Shown in pieces: positions 43,985 to 52,103 of a stretch of DNA of 63,768 bases (the stretch's first letter is position 1; every line of letters starts with the position of its first letter). The translations under genes and the position numbers were made by a program. The stretch is from assembly GCA_023255415.1 (NCBI GenBank), contig JALRIN010000014.1:1-63768 (forward strand), read 5' to 3'. The DNA is from Cypionkella sp. (GTDB lineage Bacteria > Pseudomonadota > Alphaproteobacteria > Rhodobacterales > Rhodobacteraceae). Below the pieces are notes generated by a model that was not told where the DNA came from, made no database searches, and saw only the letters and a list, made by a program, of their open reading frames with translations.

Positions 43985-44015
43985 TGTGCGCGCCGCCAGT
44001 TCGGGGGCGCGCACA
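43985..44015 (+). terminator. Strong hairpin between fabA and fabB
   Basis: A perfect 10-bp stem TGTGCGCGCC/GGCGCGCACA with an 11-nt loop, 5 bp after the fabA stop. No T-run follows, so it may be an mRNA-stabilising or processing element that lets fabA and fabB differ in level. Confidence 0.5.
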
Positions 44016-44087
44016 GCCCAAGCCCATACCTCTTGCTCCTCGTGCCCCTAACCCTTAGATAGAAGAAAATCACGAAGGGAGAGCGCC

Positions 44088-45317
44088 ATGCGTCGCGTCG
44101 TCATCACTGGTCTTGGCATCGTTTCCTCGATTGGCAACACCGCCACCGAAGTCGAGGCATCGCTGCGCGCTGGCAAATCCGGCATCGTCTTTGCGCCCGA
44201 TTATGCCGAACACGGCTTTCGCTCGCGCATCCACGGCCAACCCAATATCGTGCTGGAAGACCACATTGATAAGCGCGATCTGCGCTTTATGGGCGATGGC
44301 GCGGCCTATAACTTTATTGCCATGGCGCAAGCGGTGGCGGATTCGGGGCTGGAACCTTCCGATGTCTCGAACGAACGCACCGGCCTGATCATGGGCTCTG
44401 GCGGGCCCTCGACCAAGTCGTTCTTCAAGGCCCATAACATTGTGCGCGAAACCGGCAGCCCAAAACGCATGGGGCCGTTCATGGTGACCAAGGGCATGTC
44501 ATCGACCAATTCCGCCTGCCTTGCCACACCCTTCAAGATCAAGGGCGTGAACTATTCGATCACCTCGGCCTGCTCGACCTCGGCGCATTGCATCGGCAAT
44601 GGCACCGAACTGATCCAGATGGGCAAGCAAGACATCGTCTTTGCGGGCGGTGGCGAAGAACTGGATTGGACTCTGTCGTGTCTGTTTGACGCGATGGGGG
44701 CGATGTCGTCGAAATACAACGACACCCCAGAACTGGCCTCCCGCGCCTTTGATGCGACGCGTGACGGCTTTGTCATCGCAGGCGGTGGCGGGGTTGTGGT
44801 GCTGGAAGAATTGAACCACGCCCTTGCGCGCGGCGCCAAGATCTACGGCGAAGTCACTGGCTATGGCGCCACCTCGGATGGCTCTGACATGGTCGCGCCT
44901 TCAGGCGAGGGTGGCGAGCGGTCGATGAAGCTGGCGCTGTCAACTTTGCCACAGGGCCGCAAGGTCAGCTATATCAACGCCCATGGCACCTCGACCGTTG
45001 CGGGCGATGTCACCGAAGTCAAAGCCATCCGCCGCGTCTTTGGCGAAGGCAACACGCCGGTGATCTCGTCGACAAAATCGCTGACCGGCCACAGTCTGGG
45101 GGCAACCGGCGTGCAAGAGGCGATCTATTCGCTGTTGATGCTGAACGGCCGCTTCATCACCGCTTCGGCCAATGTGACCACGCTTGACCCAGAGCTGAAC
45201 CCTGCAGAAATTGCCACCGTGCTGCAAGAAAACGTCGATCTTGACACGGTTCTGTCGAACTCCTTCGGCTTTGGCGGTACCAATGCGACCCTGTTGATGA
45301 GTAAATACTCGGCCTGA
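44088..45317 (+). CDS. fabB: 3-oxoacyl-ACP synthase I FabB
   Basis: 409 residues. Catalytic Cys in SITSACSTSAHCIG, and the His pair in NAHGTSTVAGD and TGHSLGATGVQEA. Final block FGFGGTNATLLM. FabB extends the unsaturated product of FabA, which is why the two are linked. Followed 23 bp later by fabI. Confidence 0.97.
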   Translation: MRRVVITGLGIVSSIGNTATEVEASLRAGKSGIVFAPDYAEHGFRSRIHGQPNIVLEDHIDKRDLRFMGDGAAYNFIAMAQAVADSGLEPSDVSNERTGLIMGSGGPSTKSFFKAHNIVRETGSPKRMGPFMVTKGMSSTNSACLATPFKIKGVNYSITSACSTSAHCIGNGTELIQMGKQDIVFAGGGEELDWTLSCLFDAMGAMSSKYNDTPELASRAFDATRDGFVIAGGGGVVVLEELNHALARGAKIYGEVTGYGATSDGSDMVAPSGEGGERSMKLALSTLPQGRKVSYINAHGTSTVAGDVTEVKAIRRVFGEGNTPVISSTKSLTGHSLGATGVQEAIYSLLMLNGRFITASANVTTLDPELNPAEIATVLQENVDLDTVLSNSFGFGGTNATLLMSKYSA

Positions 45318-45340
45318 GCGCCGTTAAGAGGAGTGCCAGA

Positions 45341-46129
45341 ATGGCTGATTTGATGAAGGGCAAGCGCGGGCTTGTCATGGGTGTGGCGAATGAGCGCTCC
45401 ATCGCTTGGGGCATCGCCTCGGCCCTTGCTTCAGAAGGCGCAGAGCTGGCGTTTTCCTATCAAGGCGAGGCTTTTGGCAAGCGGGTCGAACCGCTTGCAG
45501 CCTCGGTTGGCAGTGATTTTCTGGTCGATGTCGATGTCACCAATGACGAAAGCCTTGATGCCTGCTTTGCGGCGCTGCAATCGCGCTGGGGCACGATGGA
45601 TTTCCTGATCCACGCCATCGCCTTTTCGGATAAGAACGAGCTGACAGGCCGCTTTATCAACACCTCGCGCGGGAATTTCAGCAATTCGCTGGCGATTTCG
45701 TGCTTTTCCTTTATCGACGTGTCGCGCCGCGCCGCGCAAATGATGCCCGATGGCGGCAGCCTGATCACCCTGACTTATGGCGGATCAAACCGCGTGACGC
45801 CAAATTACAACGTCATGGGCGTGGCCAAAGCCGCGCTGGAATCGGCCACGCGCTATCTTGCCAATGATCTGGGCCCGCAGCAGGTGCGCGTCAATGCCAT
45901 CAGCCCCGGCCCGATGAAAACCCTGGCAGGGGCCGCGATTGGTGGCGCCCGCGCCACCTTCCGCCATACCGAGGCCAATGCGCCGCTGCGCTCGAATGCG
46001 ACGCTGGAATCGATTGGCGGCACCGCCGTTTATCTCTGTTCGGATTACGGCAAATGCACCAGCGGCGAGATTATTCACGTCGACAGCGGCTATCATGTTT
46101 TGGGCATGCCGCAGCAAGACAACCTCTGA
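45341..46129 (+). CDS. fabI: Enoyl-ACP reductase FabI
   Basis: 262 residues, NADH-dependent. GVANERSIAWGIASALASEGA is the FabI-type nucleotide-binding sequence. The catalytic Tyr-x6-Lys is in NYNVMGVAKAALESA, and the substrate loop NAISPGPMKTLAGAAIGG follows. It completes each fatty-acid elongation round. Start has an AAGAGGAG-type site 8 bases upstream. Confidence 0.96.
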   Translation: MADLMKGKRGLVMGVANERSIAWGIASALASEGAELAFSYQGEAFGKRVEPLAASVGSDFLVDVDVTNDESLDACFAALQSRWGTMDFLIHAIAFSDKNELTGRFINTSRGNFSNSLAISCFSFIDVSRRAAQMMPDGGSLITLTYGGSNRVTPNYNVMGVAKAALESATRYLANDLGPQQVRVNAISPGPMKTLAGAAIGGARATFRHTEANAPLRSNATLESIGGTAVYLCSDYGKCTSGEIIHVDSGYHVLGMPQQDNL

Positions 46130-46162
46130 CACCCGCCGCCCCCTGCCCGATCGGAGACGCCC

Positions 46163-46960
46163 TTGCTTGAATTCGGTCTATCGCTGTGCCTGATGGCGGG
46201 AACTTGGGCGATCCTGCGCGGCGGTTGGGTGGCGCAGGGCGGGCTGCAGATCATCGGATTTGACGCCAAAGCCGTTGGCTTGGGGGTGCTGGCCCTGCTG
46301 GCAGCTTGGGTTTTATGGGGGATCATGTTTGGCATGGCGCTGATTGTCGCCGTGATCCTGCATGAATTCGGCCATGTTGCGGCCTTTCGCGTTTGCGGCC
46401 ATTCTGATGCAAGGTTTCGGCTGATCCCGTTGTTGGGCGGTGTGGCGATTTCCAGCCGCGCGCCGGCCACGGTCAGCCATTTAGTGTTTACCACCCTGAT
46501 GGGGCCTGCGATCTGCCTGGCGCCCATGGCGCTTTGCTATGCCACCGCCCAGCTGATCTTTCAAAACGCCAGCAGCCTGCCCGCATTTCAGGCGGCACAA
46601 TTTCTTTCGGTTTTGGCGATGGTTCTGGGGGCGCTGAACTTTTTCAACCTTTTGCCGCTATGGCCTTTGGATGGCGGGCGCATAACGCAAACCCTGGTGC
46701 ACAGCTTTATCCCTGCCGCCACGCATCAGGCCTCGATCGCGATGACGGTGTTGGCGGCGGCGCTTTGTCTGATCACGCGGTCGTATTTTCTGCTGTTCTT
46801 TGTGATGATCAGCTGGCCCAATTTGCTGCAATCGGAACAGCTGTTGCAGGCGCAGCGCCCGATGTCCAAGCGCAACGCCACGCTGGCGCTATCGGCGTAT
46901 CTTGCCACGCTGGCCGCCTTTTTCATTGGCGGCCAAGCGTTGCTGGCGCGTTTTATTTAA
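46163..46960 (+). CDS. M50-family membrane metalloprotease (site-2-protease type)
   Basis: 265 residues with about six hydrophobic segments. Zinc-site HEFGH in VAVILHEFGHVAAF (near residue 72) and the third-ligand motif NFFNLLPLWPLDGGR (near 168) identify the M50 family. The gene starts at a TTG with GGAGA upstream. It lies 33 bp after fabI and is probably cotranscribed, so it may be tied to membrane lipid or envelope sensing. Substrate unknown; no PDZ domain is seen. Confidence 0.85.
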   Translation: MLEFGLSLCLMAGTWAILRGGWVAQGGLQIIGFDAKAVGLGVLALLAAWVLWGIMFGMALIVAVILHEFGHVAAFRVCGHSDARFRLIPLLGGVAISSRAPATVSHLVFTTLMGPAICLAPMALCYATAQLIFQNASSLPAFQAAQFLSVLAMVLGALNFFNLLPLWPLDGGRITQTLVHSFIPAATHQASIAMTVLAAALCLITRSYFLLFFVMISWPNLLQSEQLLQAQRPMSKRNATLALSAYLATLAAFFIGGQALLARFI

Positions 46961-46978
46961 CGCCTGGCCTGCGTCTGA

Positions 46979-48094
46979 TCACTGCGGCCCCAGCGCGCGC
47001 AGCTCTGCAGCCCCGATCACCCGCCCCTCGCGCGCCGAGATCTGCGCGGCCTTGCCCAGCGCCACCGCCCACCAGCCATCTTGCAGCGTCACATCCGGCA
47101 CGCCGCCCTTGGCCACCACTTGGGCAAAGCCCGCGTGCTGATAAAAGGTCGATCCATTGTGATCGCCTGCCGCCAGCAAATTCGGGTCCACCGGCACCTC
47201 CAGCACCCTTGGCCCTGCCGGATTGCGCGGGCTGACGACCACTTGCGGCACCGGGGCCGCCCCCAGATGCGCAGGCCAGAACCGTCCCGGCCCGGGCACC
47301 AGACATTCGATCTTGCCCAAGGGCCCCACCGCCGCGATCTCTTCTTGATAGCGCGCGCCTTCGGCGAACATGCACAGCTCTAGCATCGCCCGCATGCCGT
47401 TTTCAAAATCGACAATCACATGCGCATTGTCCCAGATGTCCGAGGTCTCTCCGTCATAAACCTCGTCCAGATGGTTCACCGCCTGCCCGCCCGAGGCCAT
47501 CACCCGCACGGGATCACAGCCCGCAATCAACCGCATCAGGTCAAAGAAATGGCAGCATTTTTCCACCAAAGTGCCGCCGGTGTTGCGGTTAAAGCGATTC
47601 CAATCGCCAACCTTTTGCAAAAACGGAAAACGATGCTCGCGGATCGACAGCATCTTGATGCCGCCAGTTGCGGCATCCGCCTCGCGGATCAGATGGGCCA
47701 CCGGCGGCATATAGCGGTATTCCATCGCCACCCAAATTGGCGCCGGATAATTGGCCCGCAGCGCCGCCATCCGCGCCACATCGGCCTCGTCGGTGAACAG
47801 CGGCTTTTCCACCAGCACTGGCAAGGGCCGCAGCCGCGCAATCTCTTCCAGCTGGCCAAGGTGCATATGGTTGGGCGAGACGATCAACAGACAGTTCACC
47901 GCCGCTTCGGCCAACACCTCGGCCAAAGACCCGACCATTTTTGCCGCAGGCACCAAGGCCTGCGCCTTTGCGCGCATATCCGCGTCTGGCTCGAAAATCG
48001 TCACCACCTCGGCATCGGGCAAAAGCGCTATGTTGCGCAGATGCTCTTGCCCCATCATTCCACAGCCAATAATCCCGTAGCGAACTGATTTCAC
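46979..48094 (-). CDS. Gfo/Idh/MocA-family NAD-dependent protein, candidate sulfoquinovosidase
   Basis: 371 residues. N-terminal Rossmann fold with GIIGCGMMGQEHLRNI, then VEKPLFTDE (the EKP motif of the family) and the sugar domain with WNRFNRNTGGTLVEKCCHFFDLMRLI, whose Lys/His fit the catalytic region. It starts with GTG at 48094 and shares the GntR stop as part of its ribosome site TAAGGA. The family includes sugar dehydrogenases, GH109-type glycosidases and NAD-dependent sulfoquinovosidases (GH188). The neighbouring monooxygenase set makes the last attractive, but a plain dehydrogenase cannot be excluded. Confidence 0.8.
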   Translation of the reverse strand: MKSVRYGIIGCGMMGQEHLRNIALLPDAEVVTIFEPDADMRAKAQALVPAAKMVGSLAEVLAEAAVNCLLIVSPNHMHLGQLEEIARLRPLPVLVEKPLFTDEADVARMAALRANYPAPIWVAMEYRYMPPVAHLIREADAATGGIKMLSIREHRFPFLQKVGDWNRFNRNTGGTLVEKCCHFFDLMRLIAGCDPVRVMASGGQAVNHLDEVYDGETSDIWDNAHVIVDFENGMRAMLELCMFAEGARYQEEIAAVGPLGKIECLVPGPGRFWPAHLGAAPVPQVVVSPRNPAGPRVLEVPVDPNLLAAGDHNGSTFYQHAGFAQVVAKGGVPDVTLQDGWWAVALGKAAQISAREGRVIGAAELRALGPQ

Positions 48095-48105
48095 CTAAGT
48101 TTTCC

Positions 48106-48807
48106 TTATTTAAGCCGTGCGACATAGCGCACAACATTGGGGTCATACCACGTCCAAGACGCCTCTGCCGCGCGGCCATCCTGGCCCCAGCTAAGCCGGG
48201 TGATGAAGGGCAAAGCGCTGCCCGCCCGATGCGGAAAGCTGGGCGGCGACCAATCCGGCAGCGCCGCTTGGCCGATGCCATCTTCGGCCCGCGCGATCCA
48301 AAGCCCAAGCTTTTGGCGATAATACAGATAAAGCGATTCCGACAAATCCCCGATCGGGATCTGCGCGATGTAATCGCCGTCCAGCCAAATCTCTTCCACC
48401 GCCGCGATCTTACCCGACAGGAACCGCAGCCGCCGAATCCGGTGGCCCTGATCACTGCTGCCAAAGGCGGGCAAGGCAGGATCTTTGGCGACACGGTCCA
48501 CCGACAGAACCTGCGCTGTTGGCAGCCCGCCACCCGACAAAAGCTCCAATCGAAACAAGGCGTAAACCGAAGCAGGATCCGCCTTGGCGCGGATGTAATT
48601 GCCCGAACCTTGCACGCGGTCCAAAAGCCCCTTGGCCGTCAGATCCTTTAAGGCTTGGCGCAGGGTGCCGACCGCAATGCCCAAATCTGCCGCCATATCG
48701 CGTTCGGGCGGCAAACGCTCGCCCTCGATCAGCCGCCCAGAGGCGATGTCACGGATCAGCAATTCGCTGATCTGCAGGTAAAGCGGCAATGACCCTGCTG
48801 CGGCCAT
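48106..48807 (-). CDS. GntR-family regulator (HutC/UTRA type)
   Basis: 233 residues. The winged helix is in LYLQISELLIRDIASGRLIEGERLPPERDMAADLGIAVGTLRQALKDLTAKGLLDRVQGSGNYI, followed by a UTRA ligand-binding domain of about 160 residues (IRRLRFLSGKIAAVEEIWLDGD). The ATG at 48807 has AGAGGA six bases upstream; an ATG two codons earlier is also possible. It lies 11 bp before the Gfo/Idh gene and opposite the monooxygenase operon, so it probably controls both from the 92-bp divergent region, with a sugar or sugar sulfonate as effector. Confidence 0.88.
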   Translation of the reverse strand: MAAAGSLPLYLQISELLIRDIASGRLIEGERLPPERDMAADLGIAVGTLRQALKDLTAKGLLDRVQGSGNYIRAKADPASVYALFRLELLSGGGLPTAQVLSVDRVAKDPALPAFGSSDQGHRIRRLRFLSGKIAAVEEIWLDGDYIAQIPIGDLSESLYLYYRQKLGLWIARAEDGIGQAALPDWSPPSFPHRAGSALPFITRLSWGQDGRAAEASWTWYDPNVVRYVARLK

Positions 48808-48899
48808 CTGCATTCCTCTTGGAAAATTGATACAGTATTGATCTACATCAAAGCGGGTGTTACGCAAGAGAAAAGGTGACTCTGCGAAAGAGAGAATCA
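48808..48899. promoter_or_regulatory. Divergent control region of the catabolic cluster
   Basis: 92 bp between the GntR and monooxygenase starts. ATACAGTAT (48832-48840) is a 9-bp palindrome of the GntR half-site style, and TTGAT-CTAC-ATCAA (48838-48851) is an overlapping 14-bp dyad. A third TTGAT is at 48827. These are candidate operator sites; promoter boxes are not clear by eye. Confidence 0.4.
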
Positions 48900-50057
48900 A
48901 TGACCATCGTTCCGATCACATCCCCGGATCTGGCTGCGGCTGAAGTCAGTTGGTTTGCCGCCCTTTGCTCGGATGATTACGCCTATCTTGGCGTGCCCGA
49001 CGGCGATCTGCGCTCAAGCTGGGAGCATTGCTCGGCCATCGTCAAACGCGCCGAAGCGCATGGTTTTCGCAATATCCTCTGCCCTTCATCGTTTCAGGTC
49101 GGTCAAGACACGCTGTCTTTTGTCGCAGGCTGCGCTCCGATCACCGAAAGCATCAATTTCCTTGCTGCCATCCGCTGCGGCGAGATGCAGCCGATCATGC
49201 TGGCGCGCACCGTGGCAACGCTGGATCATATGTTGAAGGGTCGTCTGACGCTGAATGTGATCTCTTCGGATTTTCCGGGCGAGGTCGCCTCTTCGGCCTT
49301 TCGCTACAAGCGCAGCCACGAGGTGGTGCAGATCTTGCGCCAAGCCTGGACGCGCGACACCATCGACCATAACGGCGAGGTCTATCAGTTCAAAGGCGTG
49401 CCGACCGATCCGGCCAAGCCCTATCAGCAAAACGGCGGGCCGCTGTTGTATTTTGGCGGCTACTCGCCCGATGCGCTGGAACTTTGCGGCGCGCAATGCG
49501 ATGTCTATCTGATGTGGCCTGAACCGAAGGAGCAATTGGCCCAGCGCATGCGCGATGTCCATGCCCGCGCCGAAGCCCATGGCCGCACGCTGGATTACGG
49601 GCTGCGCGTGCATATGATCGTGCGCGACACCGAAGCCGAGGCGAAAGACTATGCCGAGCATATCGCCTCGAAACTTGACGATGAATATGGCACCCTGATC
49701 CGCGACCGCGCACATGACAGCATCAGCCTTGGTGTTGCCCATCAGGCACGGGCGCGCGAATTGGCCGATCAATTTGGCTATATCGAACCGCATATGTGGA
49801 CAGGCATCGGTCGCGCGCGCTCGGGCTGCGGTGCGGCACTTGTCGGGTCGACAGATCAGATTATGTCCAAGATCGAAGACTATCAAAAAATGGGCATCCG
49901 TGCCTTTATCTTCTCGGGTTACCCGCATCTGGATGAGGCCGATCACTTTGGAACAAAAGTGCTGCCGCAGTTGAAAACCTGCTCGCTGCCACAAGAATAT
50001 GGCCGCATTCCGGCCAGCACACCCCAAACGCCCTTGGGCATCGGAGAAAGACGCTAA
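48900..50057 (+). CDS. SsuD/SmoC-like FMNH2-dependent sulfonate monooxygenase
   Basis: 385 residues of the bacterial luciferase-like (LLM) class. It keeps several residues known from E. coli SsuD: Arg and His in GLRVHMIVR (SsuD R226, H228), Arg in GIGRARSGCGAALVG (R297) and Tyr in IFSGYPHLDEADHFG (Y331). It lacks the SsuD C54 context, reading PSSFQVGQD there. It should break a C-S bond using FMNH2 and O2, releasing sulfite and an aldehyde. The next gene overlaps its stop by one base. Within the sulfo-SMO route this is the SmoC position (sulfoquinovose to 6-oxo-glucose); a general alkanesulfonate enzyme is the alternative. Confidence 0.85.
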   Translation: MTIVPITSPDLAAAEVSWFAALCSDDYAYLGVPDGDLRSSWEHCSAIVKRAEAHGFRNILCPSSFQVGQDTLSFVAGCAPITESINFLAAIRCGEMQPIMLARTVATLDHMLKGRLTLNVISSDFPGEVASSAFRYKRSHEVVQILRQAWTRDTIDHNGEVYQFKGVPTDPAKPYQQNGGPLLYFGGYSPDALELCGAQCDVYLMWPEPKEQLAQRMRDVHARAEAHGRTLDYGLRVHMIVRDTEAEAKDYAEHIASKLDDEYGTLIRDRAHDSISLGVAHQARARELADQFGYIEPHMWTGIGRARSGCGAALVGSTDQIMSKIEDYQKMGIRAFIFSGYPHLDEADHFGTKVLPQLKTCSLPQEYGRIPASTPQTPLGIGERR

Positions 50058-50947
50058 TGGAACGGGTTACCCTAGGCACGATCGAGCTGTCGCGGCTGGT
50101 TTACGGCATGTGGCGGCTTGGCGATGATGCCGATACCTCGCCCGCGCATGTGCAAGCCAAAATCGAGGCCTGCTTGGCCCAAGGCATCACCAGCTTTGAC
50201 CAAGCCGATATCTATGGCGGCTATACCGCCGAGGCGCTGCTGGGCGCTGCCCTGCGCGCCGCGCCGGGCTTGCGCGCGCAAATGCAGATCATCACCAAAT
50301 GCGATATTGTTGCCCCCGTCGGCCGTCATTCGGGCGCGCGGGTGAAATATTACGACACCTCTGCCGCGCATATCAATGCCTCGGTCGAGGCGTCATTGCG
50401 CGAGATGGCTATTGAAACCATTGACCTTTTGCTGATCCACCGCCCCGATCCGCTGATGGACCATCTGGAAACCGGGGCAGCGCTTGACGCCTTGGTGGCG
50501 GCGGGCAAAGTCCGTGCGGTTGGGGTGTCGAACTTCCGGCCCTATGATGTGTCTTTGCTGCAATCGGGGATGCAGTCTGCGCTTGTCACCAATCAGATCG
50601 AACTGAGCCTGATGGCGCATCAGGGCTTTACCAATGGCGATGTCGCCTATCACCAACAGCACCGCCAACCGCTGATGGCTTGGTCGCCGCTGGCGGGGGG
50701 GCAGTTGCTGTCGCAAGCCGACACCAAGCTGCGCGACCGTCTGGCAGCAATTGGCGCCGAGCATGGCACGGATTGGAGCGCGGTTGCCGTGGCTTGGCTG
50801 CTGCGCCACCCCGCGCAGATTTTGCCAGTGATGGGCACCAATTCCCTGGCCCGTATCGCCAGCCTGTCGGATGCCTGCAAAATTGCAATGGACCGCCAAA
50901 CCTGGTTCGAGCTTTACAGCCTCGCCCTTGGGCGCGAGGTGGCATGA
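50057..50947 (+). CDS. YdhF-like aldo-keto reductase, candidate 6-oxo-glucose reductase
   Basis: 296 residues, an AKR barrel close to E. coli YdhF in sequence. The catalytic tetrad is seen as Asp and Tyr in DQADIYGGYTAEALLG, Lys in IITKCDIV and His in LLLIHRPDPLMDH. Nucleotide-binding part: MAWSPLAGGQLL and ILPVMGTNSLARI. It overlaps the monooxygenase stop (TAATG) and the flavin reductase start (ATGA), so the three are translated together. In the sulfo-SMO route the AKR SmoB reduces 6-oxo-glucose to glucose; that is the inferred role. Confidence 0.85.
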   Translation: MERVTLGTIELSRLVYGMWRLGDDADTSPAHVQAKIEACLAQGITSFDQADIYGGYTAEALLGAALRAAPGLRAQMQIITKCDIVAPVGRHSGARVKYYDTSAAHINASVEASLREMAIETIDLLLIHRPDPLMDHLETGAALDALVAAGKVRAVGVSNFRPYDVSLLQSGMQSALVTNQIELSLMAHQGFTNGDVAYHQQHRQPLMAWSPLAGGQLLSQADTKLRDRLAAIGAEHGTDWSAVAVAWLLRHPAQILPVMGTNSLARIASLSDACKIAMDRQTWFELYSLALGREVA

Positions 50948-51465
50948 TGGCGGATGGTGCCTTGCCTGACAGCTTTACCTTTATTCCCGACGCCGCCAAC
51001 GCCCGCGCCTTTCGCGACGCTTTGGGCAGCTTTGCCACCGGCGTCACCTTGGTGACAATCGCTGGGCCAGAGGGCCCGATGGGCTTTGTCGCCAACAGCT
51101 TTTCCAGCCTGTCGATGGACCCGCCTTTGGTGATATGGTCGCCGTCGAAATCGGCCTCGCGCTATCCGCATTTTGCCGTGGCGCGGCATTACGCCATCCA
51201 TATTCTTGCCGAGGATCAACACGACATCATCGCCCGCTTTATGCGCGGCGGGGCCGGTTTTGACGGGCTGGACCACGAAATCAACGCCGAGGGCGTGCCG
51301 GTGCTGGCCACCGCCGCGGCGCGGTTTGACTGTGTGCAACATGCAACCCACGAAGGAGGCGATCATCTGATCGTCGTGGGCCAAGTGCTGCGCGCCAGCC
51401 AGCGCGATGTTGCAGGGTTGGTGTTTAAAAAGGGCCAATACGGCGGGTTTTCCGCCAAGGTCTAA
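50944..51465 (+). CDS. Flavin reductase supplying the monooxygenase
   Basis: 173 residues of the flavin reductase-like (HpaC/SsuE-type FMN-binding split barrel) family: FRDALGSFATGVTLVTI, GFVANSFSSLSMDPPLVIWSPSKSAS and HYAIHILAEDQ. It supplies FMNH2 to the LLM enzyme two genes upstream. The ATG lies in the AKR stop (ATGA). It ends 48 bp before the TRAP genes. In the sulfo-SMO route this is the SmoA position. Confidence 0.9.
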   Translation: MMADGALPDSFTFIPDAANARAFRDALGSFATGVTLVTIAGPEGPMGFVANSFSSLSMDPPLVIWSPSKSASRYPHFAVARHYAIHILAEDQHDIIARFMRGGAGFDGLDHEINAEGVPVLATAAARFDCVQHATHEGGDHLIVVGQVLRASQRDVAGLVFKKGQYGGFSAKV

Positions 51466-51512
51466 GCGAGGCATCGCCCCATTTCGGGGTGGTGTAACAG
51501 GGGAGGAGCGCG

Positions 51513-52103
51513 ATGAGCGCCTTATTGGGTCTGACCAATGGGTTAGGGGTGGTTAATGCCGCCCTGCTGACGCTTGGTCGCCGTCTTGGCGCCTTTTGCG
51601 TCGCTCTGATGGTGGTTGCGATTTTGCTGCAAGTGTTCTTCCGCTATGTCTTAAGCAGCGCTTTGCCTTGGCCTGAAGAGGCCGCAAGGTTCTTGATGCT
51701 CTGGATGGCCGGGCTGATGGCCCCCACCGCCTTTCGCCGCGGCGGCTTTGTCTCGATCGAGATGCTGGTGCGGTTTCTGCCCCGCCGCCCTGCCGCCCTG
51801 CTGACCATCTTGCTTTTGCTGTTGTCCTTGGCGGTGCTGACGATGGGGCTGCAGATCGGCTGGTCGGAAACCACCGGCCTTGGCGGGCGCTTTGCCACTG
51901 ACAGCCTGTCGGTGCCCAACAGCTTTGACCTTTCAACTTGGGTCAAAGTTCCAAAGGCTTGGATGATGGCCTCGCTTGTCGTTGGGCTTGGCCTGCTGAT
52001 TTCGGTCTGTGTCGAGCTGATCTTGCGCGCCATTGCGACCCTGTTTTGCCAAGAGGCGCGGCTGGTGCTGATTGCCGATGCCGCAGTGATGGGAAGCGAA
52101 TAG
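51513..52103 (+). CDS. dctQ: TRAP transporter small permease (DctQ)
   Basis: 196 residues with four membrane helices (about 22-45, 60-80, 92-112, 148-170) and the DctQ signature RYVLSSALPWPEEAARFLMLWMAGLMAPTAFRRGGFVSIEM. Start has GGGGAGGAG upstream. It directly abuts the large permease (TAG then ATG). It serves as membrane subunit of the cluster's importer. Confidence 0.9.
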   Translation: MSALLGLTNGLGVVNAALLTLGRRLGAFCVALMVVAILLQVFFRYVLSSALPWPEEAARFLMLWMAGLMAPTAFRRGGFVSIEMLVRFLPRRPAALLTILLLLLSLAVLTMGLQIGWSETTGLGGRFATDSLSVPNSFDLSTWVKVPKAWMMASLVVGLGLLISVCVELILRAIATLFCQEARLVLIADAAVMGSE

